Shown in pieces: positions 35,207 through 44,199 of a stretch of DNA of 64,000 nucleotides. Under the pieces are notes generated by a model that was given only the letters and a program-made list of their open reading frames with translations, ran no database searches and was not told the origin of the DNA. A program made the translations under genes and the position numbers. This DNA comes from Acidobacteriota bacterium. Lineage in GTDB: Bacteria; Acidobacteriota; Terriglobia; Terriglobales; Acidobacteriaceae. The stretch is taken from assembly GCA_018268915.1 (NCBI GenBank), contig JAFDVQ010000006.1, forward strand, positions 372,001 through 436,000, written 5' to 3'. Numbering within the stretch: position 1 is the stretch's first letter; each line of letters opens with the position of its first letter.

Positions 35207-36289
35207 CTACTTCAAAACGATCGCCGGATTTCCTCGATCGTTCAGCTGCGGCAGTACCCGCCCAATCTCGACTGCATTCACTCCCGCTGCTCGTAACGCG
35301 CCAGCCATCCCCGCGGCCTGATCTGCCGACACTGAGATCAGCAGCCCGCCCGACGTTTGCGGATCGTACATCAGCTTTCGCAACTCCTCGCTGAATGCCG
35401 CATCCTCCGCGTCCTCTACCATGCACTCCGCGAACTCACGATTCGAAATCAATCCACCCGGAATCGCTCCAGCCCTTACGGCTTCCAGCGCCCCGTCGAT
35501 TACCGGAACCTTTTGCGTTTCGATCTCCAGCGTTACGCCGCTGCCCGTCGCCATCTCGCGGCCATGCCCCATCAGCGCGAATCCCGTAATGTCCGTCATT
35601 GCATGAACACCCGCGAACCCCGACACAATCTCGGCAGCGGCCCTGTTCAACGTTGTCATCGACGTCACCGCGGCATCCACCCACGCCTGCCTGGCCTTGC
35701 CCTGCTTCAAAGCCGTCGTAATCACTCCCGTCCCGATCGGCTTCGTCAGGATCAGAACATCTCCAGCCACGGCGCGCGCATTGGTTTTCACCTTGGCGGG
35801 ATCGATGAGGCCCGTGACCGCATAGCCGAACTTCATCTCTTCGTCCCGCACCGAATGCCCGCCAACCACTGTGCATTCAGCCTCGGCCATCTTCGCCAGG
35901 CCGCCGCGCATGATCTGTTCCAGAACCGCGAGGTCCCCGCTCTGCGGGAAGCACACCATGCTCAGCGCGCTCACGGGCCGCCCGCCCATGGCATACACAT
36001 CGCTCAACGCATTGGTCGCCGCAATCTGTCCAAACGTGAACGGGTCATCGACCAGCGGAGTAAAAAAATCCACCGTCTGCACCATCGCCAGATCCGGTGC
36101 AATCATGTAGATCCCCGCATCGTCCGACGTCTCAAATCCAACCAGAAGATTCGGATCGTTCTGCACCGGCAGCTTCGACAAGACCGCGCGCAGCGACCCC
36201 GGAGGAAGCTTGCTCGCACATCCTCCGGCCTTTACCTGCTGTGTAAGACGAACAACCTGCTCAGTCGCCACGTTTTCCCTTCGCCGCAT
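35207..36289 (-). CDS. selD: Selenide, water dikinase (selenophosphate synthetase), Cys form
   Basis: A 360-residue enzyme that makes selenophosphate from selenide and ATP. The active-site motif is GGCASKLPPGSL with Cys24 and Lys27, so this SelD uses Cys rather than Sec. Conserved blocks follow: VGFETSDDAGIYMI, VDFFTPLVDDPFTFGQIAAT, LSDVYAMGGRPVSALSMVCF, DITGFALMGHGREMA and MYDPQTSGGLLISV. A GTG at 36271 with AAGGG just upstream is an alternative start. The gene follows pgi by 49 nt and leads the sel gene run. It also could support selenouridine synthesis, but no mnmH was seen. Confidence 0.96.
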   Translation of the reverse strand: MRRRENVATEQVVRLTQQVKAGGCASKLPPGSLRAVLSKLPVQNDPNLLVGFETSDDAGIYMIAPDLAMVQTVDFFTPLVDDPFTFGQIAATNALSDVYAMGGRPVSALSMVCFPQSGDLAVLEQIMRGGLAKMAEAECTVVGGHSVRDEEMKFGYAVTGLIDPAKVKTNARAVAGDVLILTKPIGTGVITTALKQGKARQAWVDAAVTSMTTLNRAAAEIVSGFAGVHAMTDITGFALMGHGREMATGSGVTLEIETQKVPVIDGALEAVRAGAIPGGLISNREFAECMVEDAEDAAFSEELRKLMYDPQTSGGLLISVSADQAAGMAGALRAAGVNAVEIGRVLPQLNDRGNPAIVLK

Positions 36290-36338
36290 CCGGTCTAAGG
36301 AGCAGCTTCGTTGAGATCTGATTCGAGCAAGCGCGATT

Positions 36339-38003
36339 CTACTTCTTTTGCCGGTAAAGACGGATCAGATGATTGGTTGAGCTGTCGTGCTGCAGCTCTG
36401 GCTCCGTTGCGCCTTCCAGCTCCGGGATAATCCGCTGCGCCAGCGCCTTGCCTAGTTCCACTCCCCACTGATCGAACGAGTTGATCTGCCAGATCACTCC
36501 TTGCGTGAATACGCAATGCTCATACAGGGCCACCAGCTTGCCCAGCACCGCCGGCGTCAGCTTGTCGGCCAGGATCGTGTTCGAAGGCCGGTTGCCTTCA
36601 AAGACGCGATGCGGCACAAGCCAATCCGCCGTTCCCTCTGCCTTCACCTGTTCGGTGGTCTTGCCGAAAGCCAGCGCCTCTGCCTGGGCAAACACGTTTG
36701 CGATCAGCATGTCATGATGCCGGCCAAGCGGATTCAGCGAGTGGTGAAAAGCAATGAAGTCGCACGGGATCAGCCTCGTGCCCTGGTGGATGAGCTGATA
36801 GAACGAGTGTTGTCCATTGGTCCCCGGCTCTCCCCAGTAGATCAGGCTGGTGTTGTACCGCACCGTTGCGCCCTTCAGAGTCACATGCTTGCCGTTGCTC
36901 TCCATCGTGAGCTGCTGCAGGTATGCGGGAAAGCGCTTCAGGTACTGCTCGTAGGGAAGAATCGCGATCGTTTGCGCATCGAAGAAGTCGGTGTACCAGA
37001 TCGAAAGCAGCGCCATGAGCACCGGCAGATTCTTTTCAAACGGCGCCGTCCGGAAATGCTCGTCCATCTCGTGGAAACCCGCCAGCATTGCCCGATAGTT
37101 CTCCGGCCCGATCGCCAGCATCGTCGACAGCCCGATCGCCGAGTCCATCGAATAGCGGCCGCCCACCCAATCCCAGAAGCCGAACATATTTGCTGTGTCG
37201 ATTCCGAACTTCGTGACCTCAGAAGCGTTTGTCGAGACCGCTACGAAATGCTTTGCGATCGCCGACTCATGCCCGCCCAGCTTCTCCAGCAGCCACGCAC
37301 GCGCGGTATGCGCATTCGTCATGGTTTCCAGGGTGGTAAATGTTTTCGAGGAAACGATGAACAGCGTCTCCTCCGCGTCAAGATCCTGCACCGCCTCCGC
37401 GAAGTCAGTACTGTCAACGTTGGATACGAACCGGAAGACCATGTCACGCTTGCTGTAGTGCCGCAGCGCCTCATAGGCCATCACCGGCCCCAGATCCGAA
37501 CCGCCGATGCCGATGTTCACCACGTTTCGAATCGGCTTTCCCGTAAAACCCTTCCACTCGCCGCTCCGCACCCGGTCGCAGAACTCCGACATGCGGTCGA
37601 GCACCTCGTGCACCTTCGGCACCACGTCTTCGCCATCCACCAGGATCGATTGCCCCTTCGGCGCTCTCAGAGCGGTATGCAACACCGCCCGCTTCTCCGT
37701 GATGTTGATCTTCTCCCCGCTGAACATCGCCTCGCTGTGTTCGCGCAGCTTCGATTCCTCCGCCAGGGCCAGCAGAATCTTCAGCGTCTCCTCGTTCACT
37801 CTGTTCTTCGAGTAGTCCAGAAAAAGCCCGGCGCCTTCCGCCGTCAACCGCTCTCCACGCTGCGGATCGTCTGCAAACAAACTACGCAGGTGCACTGTTG
37901 CCATCTCACGCGAATGCAACTTGAGCTGCTTCCATGCCGGCAGGCTGGTCAACGGCTTCACTTTGATCTGCTTGTGGCGACGGCTCTTGGGCGCGGATGA
38001 CAT
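36339..38003 (-). CDS. pgi: Glucose-6-phosphate isomerase
   Basis: A 554-residue glycolytic and gluconeogenic enzyme. The signatures [67 protein letters not shown] and [20 protein letters not shown] are all present, with the C-terminal [17 protein letters not shown] block. AGAGGAG precedes the ATG. It is upstream of selD on the same strand with a 49-nt gap and no terminator visible, so the sel genes could be partly co-transcribed with it. A long open frame on the opposite strand is an overlap artefact. Confidence 0.97.
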   Translation of the reverse strand: MSSAPKSRRHKQIKVKPLTSLPAWKQLKLHSREMATVHLRSLFADDPQRGERLTAEGAGLFLDYSKNRVNEETLKILLALAEESKLREHSEAMFSGEKINITEKRAVLHTALRAPKGQSILVDGEDVVPKVHEVLDRMSEFCDRVRSGEWKGFTGKPIRNVVNIGIGGSDLGPVMAYEALRHYSKRDMVFRFVSNVDSTDFAEAVQDLDAEETLFIVSSKTFTTLETMTNAHTARAWLLEKLGGHESAIAKHFVAVSTNASEVTKFGIDTANMFGFWDWVGGRYSMDSAIGLSTMLAIGPENYRAMLAGFHEMDEHFRTAPFEKNLPVLMALLSIWYTDFFDAQTIAILPYEQYLKRFPAYLQQLTMESNGKHVTLKGATVRYNTSLIYWGEPGTNGQHSFYQLIHQGTRLIPCDFIAFHHSLNPLGRHHDMLIANVFAQAEALAFGKTTEQVKAEGTADWLVPHRVFEGNRPSNTILADKLTPAVLGKLVALYEHCVFTQGVIWQINSFDQWGVELGKALAQRIIPELEGATEPELQHDSSTNHLIRLYRQKK

Positions 38004-38555
38004 GAAGACTCTCCTCTGGGCAATGCTTTAAGAACAGCGTTGTGTATCTGATTCGTCGTAGTCGGAGTTGATGCGAACATCCGAGGCTCACGTCCCATTA
38101 TCCTCGTCGAACCGACGCTTCATCCACAGGTCTTGCGCTCGGGACGGGAGCGCCAAACTGCAAACCCATACCGGAGCTCCGCCAACAGCCCTTGCTGTTC
38201 TGGTCTCTTGCAAGCTTCTGTGGCGCAACGCGATAAAAGCATGCCTGCAAGAGTCGAGAAAGGTCGCCATCAGCTCAGCAGCAGGCGGCGACCATGTGGT
38301 GACGACCCAAGGTCCGGGCCACGACCTTGACGGGGCTGGGCTGCCTGACCCTTGGGAAAAAACTAGTTACTATTTGAAATCCCTGCCAACCCGGAGCTTT
38401 CCCTTCCGCATCATAACCAGCCAAGGGCCCTTTTATCTTGATTTGGCATTGCCTTGGTGCCACTCCCCGCTGCGCGATTTGTACTATAGGGCCCGCTGGA
38501 CGCAGCGACATTGGAACTCCGCAGATCCCACGCAGATCCACTCGAGCCAAGCTTA
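38004..38555. other. Intergenic region between divergent pgi and the sulfotransferase gene
   Basis: About 550 nt without a supported gene. It must hold the pgi promoter (minus strand) and that of the sulfotransferase. TACTAT at 38482-38487 is a possible -10 element for the latter. No RNA gene or repeat is recognised. The sequence could include remnants of a lost gene, but none could be identified. Confidence 0.3.
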
Positions 38556-39470
38556 ATGACATCTACGCACAAACCCTCATTTATCGTTGTCGGACCTCCA
38601 AGAACGGGAACCAGCTGGTTGCATAAGGTACTTGAGCCCTATGCCACGCTCCCTTCTCCCTCAAAGGAGACGCGCTTCTTCGATCTGAATTTTGAGCGTG
38701 GATTGGACTGGTACAGGTGGCATTTCCCGCGAATTCAGCACGGGCCTCTTGGTGAAGTCGCGCCCACCTATTTTGCCTCGCGGGAAGCACGCCTACGCAT
38801 CGCCGAAACTATCCCCGACGCCAAAATTATTTTCGTCTTCCGCAACCCGGTGGAGCGGGCTGTTTCCTTATATCGATTGAAACTGGCCTACGGGATGTAC
38901 CGCTGGAGCTTCCAGGACGCGCTTCGCGAGGATCCCGAATTAATCAGCTCTGGCATGTACTGGACGCATCTCCGCGAGTGGCGCGAGAGCTTCTCTGATG
39001 ATCAGTTGCTGGTGACGATCTATGACGACCTCGCCGCAGATCCTCAGGCTTTCGTGAGCAGCCTTACAGAGTTTATCGGCCTGGAAAATGTCTCTCTGTC
39101 CCAGGCTCAGATGAAACGCGTCTTCTCGACCGAACGGATGACCAGGCCGCGCAGCTACATTGCGACACGCACGGCAACGGCCTTTGCGGATTGGTGCAAG
39201 ACGAGACGACTCGACCATTTGGTCGCTTCGGTGAGAGATTCTGCCCTGATCAAGCTATTCCTCGGCGGTGGAGAATCTCTGCCGCAGATGCCCACCGAGA
39301 TCACAGACGAATTAGCTGAAGTGTTCCGGCCCGAAGTTGAGGGACTCGAGTCATACCTCGGTCGGAACCTCGAACATTGGAGAGTCGCGAGAGATCTCGA
39401 TGAGTCGCGCGCATCGCGGCAGGCATTCTCTTCTTCGCGTATACCTCGCGTCGAATGCTCTGCACGTTAA
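38556..39470 (+). CDS. Sulfotransferase family protein
   Basis: A 304-residue protein with the PAPS-binding 5'-phosphosulfate loop VVGPPRTGTSWLHKVL near the N-terminus and the 3'-phosphate motif IIFVFRNPVERAVSLYR around residue 100. GEVAPTYFAS lies between them. The fold resembles heparan-sulfate N-deacetylase/sulfotransferase-like bacterial enzymes, and the acceptor is unknown. The start at 38556 (MTSTHKPSF) is preferred over a TTG at 38511. It stands alone, with a tRNA gene downstream. Confidence 0.88.
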   Translation: MTSTHKPSFIVVGPPRTGTSWLHKVLEPYATLPSPSKETRFFDLNFERGLDWYRWHFPRIQHGPLGEVAPTYFASREARLRIAETIPDAKIIFVFRNPVERAVSLYRLKLAYGMYRWSFQDALREDPELISSGMYWTHLREWRESFSDDQLLVTIYDDLAADPQAFVSSLTEFIGLENVSLSQAQMKRVFSTERMTRPRSYIATRTATAFADWCKTRRLDHLVASVRDSALIKLFLGGGESLPQMPTEITDELAEVFRPEVEGLESYLGRNLEHWRVARDLDESRASRQAFSSSRIPRVECSAR

Positions 39471-39556
39471 TGCACCCGCACGCGTGTTTGAGACGCGTCT
39501 CTGAGTCCTCTTGAGACGCCACCCATTGTCCTGCTAGACTTGACTTGGTCCACCGC

Positions 39557-39633
39557 AGGCGCGTAGCTCAGTTGGTTAGAGCGCTTCCTTGACACGGAAG
39601 AGGTCGTTGGTTCGAATCCAATCGTGCCTACCA
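39557..39633 (+). tRNA. tRNA-Val (anticodon GAC)
   Basis: A 77-nt cloverleaf with CCA encoded. The acceptor AGGCGCG pairs with CGTGCCT (one G-T). The D-stem is GCTC/GAGC, the anticodon stem CTTCC/GGAAG encloses TTGACAC (anticodon GAC), and the T-stem GTTGG/CCAAT encloses TTCGAAT. Reads valine codon GUC. Confidence 0.96.
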
Positions 39634-39837
39634 TTTTAGTTTCAATGGTTTAACCACTCTTCCACTCCGTTCTGGATCCTCTTTCAGCCAGGCACCAGCT
39701 TAAAGCCGGCTTAGTTAGCCGCATGAGCTATGTCGATCGCCTGCAGGAACTTTTGTGCAGCCACCTGCGGAGCGTTGACCCATTGCGTCTGGGAGCGCAT
39801 CCATACGAAGCTGCGTTCTCACGAGTGCAACGTTGTA

Positions 39838-41727
39838 CTAGATGGAACGGTTAAGTACACGGTTTAGGCGCTGGACGAAAACAGTGGGGTCCTTCAAGGC
39901 CACACCTTCCAATAGCAGTGCCTGATCGAAGAGAAGCCATGCAGCATCGTCAACCCGGCTGCTGGTGGGATTCGCGAGGAGTTTCTTGATGATCTCGTGA
40001 TCCGGGTTGATCTCGAGGGTCGGCTTGAGCTCAGGCATGTTTTTCTGGCCCATAGCCTGCATCATCTGGCGCATGCGGGCTGAAGGTTCGTCCTCGTCCG
40101 ACACAATGACAGAAGGACTGTCGGCGAGGCGCAAGGAAACGCGCACGTCTTTGACGGCATCCCCAAGCGTAGCCTTGATCTTATCGAGCAATGGCTTGAG
40201 CTCTTCGGCCTTTTCAGGTGTGGACTCATCCTTCAGGTCTTCTGAGGTGGCCGACTTGTTGACGGCTTTCAGATCGACATCGCCAAACTTGCTGACACTA
40301 GAGAAGACGATTTCGTCGATTTCGTCGTCGAGTATGAGGACCTCGATGTCCTTCTTCCTATAAATCTCAAGCAGCGGAGAATTGCGAAGCATCGACTCGG
40401 AGGCTCCGGTGATGTAGTAAAGAGCCTTCTGCTCGGGCTGCATACGCTCTTTCGCTTCGGCCAACGAAGTGAGTCCGTCAACCTTCGAGGATTTGAAGCG
40501 GATGAGGTCAAGCAGCGTCTCACGGTTGGCGAAGTCGCCGTAGAGCCCCTCCTTGAGCGGCCGGTTGTACTCAGCGATGAATGTCGCGTACTTTTCGGGA
40601 TCGCTTGCGGCGATATTCTTCAGCTCGGAAAGGATCTTCTTGACGCTCGCAGTCTTGATGCTTGTCAGCACCTTGTTCTGCTGCAATATTTCGCGCGAGA
40701 CATTGAGCGGTAGATCTTCCGAGTCGATGATCCCGCGCACGAAGCGCAGATACTGCGGCAGCAGGTCTCTCGAGTCCTCCATGATGAAGACTCGCTTGAC
40801 GTAGAGCTTTACTCCCCCTTTATAGTCGGCCTGATAGAGGTCGAGGGGCGCTTTAGCGGGGATGTAAAAGAGCGTGGTGTATTCGAGCGTGCCTTCAGCG
40901 CGAGTGTGGAACCAGAGGAGTGGGTCTTCCCAGTCTCCGGTGATGGATTTGTAGAACTCCTTGTAGTCGTCGTCTTTCAACTCAGACTTGGGGCGCTGCC
41001 ACATCGCACTCGCAGCGTTGACCTGTTCCATAGTGCGGGTCTTGATTGACTCTTTCTTCTCATCGTTCCACTCGCTCTTATCGTGAGTAAGGAAGATGGG
41101 AAACGCGATGTGGTTGGAATACTTCTTGATGATCTCCTGCAGGCGCCAGCCGTTGGCGTATTGCGCGCCTGCATCGTTGAAGTGAATCAAGACCCTGGTG
41201 CCGGCGCTCTTGAGTTCATCGACACCGGAGACTTCTTCAATGTCGAAGCCAGTCTTGCCGTCGCTGGTCCATTTGTAAGTCTTCGCATCGCCAGCCTTGC
41301 GCGATGTAACCTCCACCTTGTCGGCAACCATGAATACGGAATAGAAACCGACACCGAATTGACCGATGAGGTTAGAGTCCTTCCGGGCATCTCCGGAGAG
41401 CTGGGCGAGAAAGTTCTTGGTACCTGAGCGGGCAATGGTGCCGAGATGCGAGACCAGGTCCTCTTCGTTCATGCCGATCCCGGTGTCGGAGATCGTTAAA
41501 GTCTTGCTGGATTCGTCCAGGTCGAGATCGATGCGTGGTGGATCGATGCCTTTTCCAACAAGTGCCTTGATTCGCTCCTCAGTCAGGGTAAGATAGCGCA
41601 GCTTATCGAGCGCATCTGAGGAATTCGAGATGATTTCGCGGAGGAAGATCTCCGGATGAGAGTAGAGCGAATGGACGATCAGCTGAAGCAGCTGGCTTAC
41701 TTCTGTCTGGAATTGCTGTTTGGACAT
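39838..41727 (-). CDS. htpG: Chaperone HtpG (bacterial Hsp90)
   Basis: A 629-residue cytoplasmic ATPase chaperone. The GHKL ATP-binding domain shows EIFLREIISNSSDALDKLRY, SDTGIGMNEEDLVSHLGTIA and LIGQFGVGFYSVFMVADKVE; the middle domain has LWFHTRAEGTLEYTTLFYIP and VRGIIDSEDLPLNVSREILQ. Length and order are normal. TAATCT (41736-41741) lies 8 nt before the ATG with no Shine-Dalgarno, another candidate leaderless start. No heat-shock operator was seen. Confidence 0.97.
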   Translation of the reverse strand: MSKQQFQTEVSQLLQLIVHSLYSHPEIFLREIISNSSDALDKLRYLTLTEERIKALVGKGIDPPRIDLDLDESSKTLTISDTGIGMNEEDLVSHLGTIARSGTKNFLAQLSGDARKDSNLIGQFGVGFYSVFMVADKVEVTSRKAGDAKTYKWTSDGKTGFDIEEVSGVDELKSAGTRVLIHFNDAGAQYANGWRLQEIIKKYSNHIAFPIFLTHDKSEWNDEKKESIKTRTMEQVNAASAMWQRPKSELKDDDYKEFYKSITGDWEDPLLWFHTRAEGTLEYTTLFYIPAKAPLDLYQADYKGGVKLYVKRVFIMEDSRDLLPQYLRFVRGIIDSEDLPLNVSREILQQNKVLTSIKTASVKKILSELKNIAASDPEKYATFIAEYNRPLKEGLYGDFANRETLLDLIRFKSSKVDGLTSLAEAKERMQPEQKALYYITGASESMLRNSPLLEIYRKKDIEVLILDDEIDEIVFSSVSKFGDVDLKAVNKSATSEDLKDESTPEKAEELKPLLDKIKATLGDAVKDVRVSLRLADSPSVIVSDEDEPSARMRQMMQAMGQKNMPELKPTLEINPDHEIIKKLLANPTSSRVDDAAWLLFDQALLLEGVALKDPTVFVQRLNRVLNRSI

Positions 41728-41823
41728 AACATCTCAGATTATTCGGGACCAGGGTGGGGGTGCTCAAGTTGCGACATCCAGTCAGTAGTACAAACAGCTC
41801 TACTTATACAGATAAGGCCTTGA

Positions 41824-42174
41824 TCACTTCCTCAGAATCTTTTCCATCGGCCTTCCCTTGGCTAACTCATCGACCAGCTTATCGAGATAGCGAATCTGTT
41901 GCATGAGCTTGTCCTCGATATCTTCGACTCGATAGCCGCAGATCGGGCCTGTAATCTTGACTACATTTGGATTGATTTGAGGCGCTTGTGCGAAAAAAGT
42001 CTCGAAATCAACCTTCTCGTCTATCTGGCGTTGCAGCGACTGCTCGTCGTAGCCGGTGAGCCACTTGACGACGGCACGCACTTCCGCGCTCGTCCGACCC
42101 TTCTTCTCCGCCTTTGCGACGTAGTGCGGGTACACGCTGGCGAAGGCCATTTTAAAGATTCTTGTATTGTTCAC
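41824..42174 (-). CDS. DUF2200 family protein
   Basis: A 116-residue protein starting at [36 protein letters not shown] and [19 protein letters not shown] are the conserved DUF2200 blocks. The function is unknown; family members are small cytoplasmic proteins widespread in bacteria. It lies between dnaN (40 nt upstream on the same strand) and htpG (96 nt downstream), so it may be co-transcribed with dnaN. Confidence 0.88.
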   Translation of the reverse strand: MNNTRIFKMAFASVYPHYVAKAEKKGRTSAEVRAVVKWLTGYDEQSLQRQIDEKVDFETFFAQAPQINPNVVKITGPICGYRVEDIEDKLMQQIRYLDKLVDELAKGRPMEKILRK

Positions 42175-42214
42175 GACGGCGGCCTGTTGTTGCTTTTTTT
42201 TGATTGCCAGCGGT

Positions 42215-43336
42215 TCAGATCCGCATCGGCATCAGCACGTACCGTGACCGATACTCCGCGTCGGGATCCTCTGGGCGAACTTGGCCGGCAGATTGCGAGT
42301 CTTTAAACTCCAGCCGCACTTCGCCTTCGTTCCCCAGCGCCTTCAGGAAATCGATGATGTAGGTCGAATTGAAGCCGACCGTAATCGGGTCGCCGGAGTA
42401 GGGCGTATCAATCGTGTCTTCAGATTCCCCGCTCTCGGTGGACTGCGAGCTGATTTTCAACTCGTTTGACTCAAGCCGAAGCCGGATTGCCCCAGATCGC
42501 TCGTCGGCAAACTGCGCCACGCGTGCTATCGCGCTCGACAGTTCGCTGGAGCGCACCACCGCAAACTTCGTGTTGTCGCGGGGCATCACTGCCTCGTAGT
42601 TGGGGAACTGACCAGACAGCCGGCGGGTGCTAAGCGTGCGATGACCAACTTTGAAGAACAACGTGTGCTCATCATCTGCGAACTCCACCTTTTCGGCATC
42701 GGTGTTGGCAAGGAGACTCTGGAGCTCCTGCAACGCCTTGCGGGGAATCAACACGCGCTTCTCGCCGCTGATCCCTTCCATCGCCTCGCTGGGCTTCTCG
42801 ACAAACGAAAGCCGATGGCCGTCGGTAGCTACCATAGCGATCGATTCCGCTTTCAACACCAGTAACGCGCCGTTGAGCGTATACCGAGATTCTTCATTTG
42901 AGATAGCGAAGATCGTCCGGGCAATCAAAGTACGCAATGCCGCGACGGGAATGCTGGTAGATGCAACGGCGGGGAACTCGGGCACCTGGGGATAGTTCGC
43001 GCGGGCCATGCCGACCATCTTGGTGTTGGAGCGGCCGCTGCGAATCTGCACCCAGTGGTTCTCGAGCAGCTTGATTGAGATGTCGCCGTCTGGCAGGAGC
43101 TTGATGTAATCGTAAAGTTTGCGGGCGGGGATCGTGCAAGATCCGGGCTTCTTCACCTTTACGGCCGCGCTGGTGCGGATTGCCTGGTCGAGGTCTGTCG
43201 CCGTGATGTTCAGTCGATCGCCATCGGCTTCGATCAGAAAATTCGACAGGATGGGAATCGTGGTCTTGCGTTCGACTACGCTCTGCGTCGCGGTGAGTTC
43301 CTTCACCAGTTCCTGGCGGCTTACGGTAATCTCCAT
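42215..43336 (-). CDS. dnaN: DNA polymerase III beta subunit (sliding clamp)
   Basis: A 373-residue clamp loaded onto DNA to tether Pol III. The family start [19 protein letters not shown] is at 43336 with AGGGGG upstream; a longer frame from 43387 is unlikely. Later blocks include [33 protein letters not shown] and the C-terminus YVLMPMRI, where the last residues close the ring. Length is close to that of other DnaN proteins. dnaA is not adjacent. A non-coding region of about 840 nt lies upstream, with parABS 8 kb away. Confidence 0.97.
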   Translation of the reverse strand: MEITVSRQELVKELTATQSVVERKTTIPILSNFLIEADGDRLNITATDLDQAIRTSAAVKVKKPGSCTIPARKLYDYIKLLPDGDISIKLLENHWVQIRSGRSNTKMVGMARANYPQVPEFPAVASTSIPVAALRTLIARTIFAISNEESRYTLNGALLVLKAESIAMVATDGHRLSFVEKPSEAMEGISGEKRVLIPRKALQELQSLLANTDAEKVEFADDEHTLFFKVGHRTLSTRRLSGQFPNYEAVMPRDNTKFAVVRSSELSSAIARVAQFADERSGAIRLRLESNELKISSQSTESGESEDTIDTPYSGDPITVGFNSTYIIDFLKALGNEGEVRLEFKDSQSAGQVRPEDPDAEYRSRYVLMPMRI

Positions 43337-44176
43337 CGCTGCCCCCTGTGCTGCCGGCTTCTCAACTTCTGTTTCCACGATCGGCATACTCTCGCTCCAC
43401 TCCCGCCCGCCGTTCGCCCCCGCGGATCGGCTGACCTGGCCCCATTTGACGCCCCAGTTGCAGCGCCGCTTGGCCCAAGGCTACACCACGCACTCATCCC
43501 CTGCGAAACGGCTGCTGTTTCTTGCCTTTGATTCTATGCATCTTTTCGAAAAGTTGGCGCGTGGAAAACCCGGTTAGTTCTCTGGATTCCGGGGCTGACA
43601 TACGACCTGCTTCTTTAACCTCGATTCCAACTCAGCCGGGTTGCCGGCTGCTGACTGGGAATCTCACCTGGCTCAGGCGACGGTTAGTGGAGATTTACAG
43701 GTTTGAATCAACCCATAAGACCGTAGTCCCCGTCGTTCGCTGCGGAAAAGTGGAAACGATGGCCATCTCCTTATATAGGAGGCCGTTCTCTTGCGGTCCG
43801 GATTTCTAAATCGTGACTGTGCGATTCAGGGGAAATGGAAAACCCGACGAGAGCCTGCGTTTGGTGCGCCAGCTTTCCCACGATCCCCACAGCGGCGCTG
43901 AATGACCCTGTGAATCCTGACGACGTTCTGTGCAATGTGCGTTCCCACCCGCATGGATAAAGCGTTCCGAAAGCCTGGGTGTTCCACATCGGACCTGTCT
44001 TCCACACCACGCACATTCGTTGTGAGGAGGGAGGAAAACGGAGATCAGAATCGGGCCCATCTCCGTCCGTCTCGCCGTTCAACTACAACAATTATTTGCC
44101 AATCGATTCCACGTATCGCCGCTGGTGCCTCATCCTTGATGCCTGAACCCTCTGTTTCCAGCGGCTTTTATACTTA
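43337..44176. other. Long non-coding region upstream of dnaN, possible origin-proximal region
   Basis: About 840 nt with no credible gene (short frames lack coding character). Several sequences of DnaA-box type are present but imperfect, for example TTATCCATG on the reverse strand at 43956-43964 and TTCCACA-containing sites at 43982-43988 and 44001-44007. It also holds the promoters of dnaN (minus) and folC (plus, TATACT at 44169-44174). Origin function is only a possibility. Confidence 0.3.
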
Positions 44177-44199
44177 GGACTGGTATGTCATACCAGTCC
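44177..44199. promoter_or_regulatory. Perfect 23-bp palindrome over the folC start codon
   Basis: GGACTGGTAT (44177-44186), GTC, ATACCAGTCC (44190-44199). The ATG (44185-44187) and the AGGA that would be the ribosome binding site both lie in the palindrome, 2 nt after TATACT (-10 candidate). It could be a repressor operator at the transcription start or, in a longer mRNA, a hairpin hiding the start codon. Confidence 0.6.

Noticed and set aside
36501..38000. 499-codon plus-strand ORF opposite pgi
   Set aside because: Antisense shadow; pgi has complete family motifs over the same bases.
43522..43809. 95-codon ORF upstream of dnaN
   Set aside because: No ribosome binding site, no family resemblance, and composition unlike neighbouring genes.
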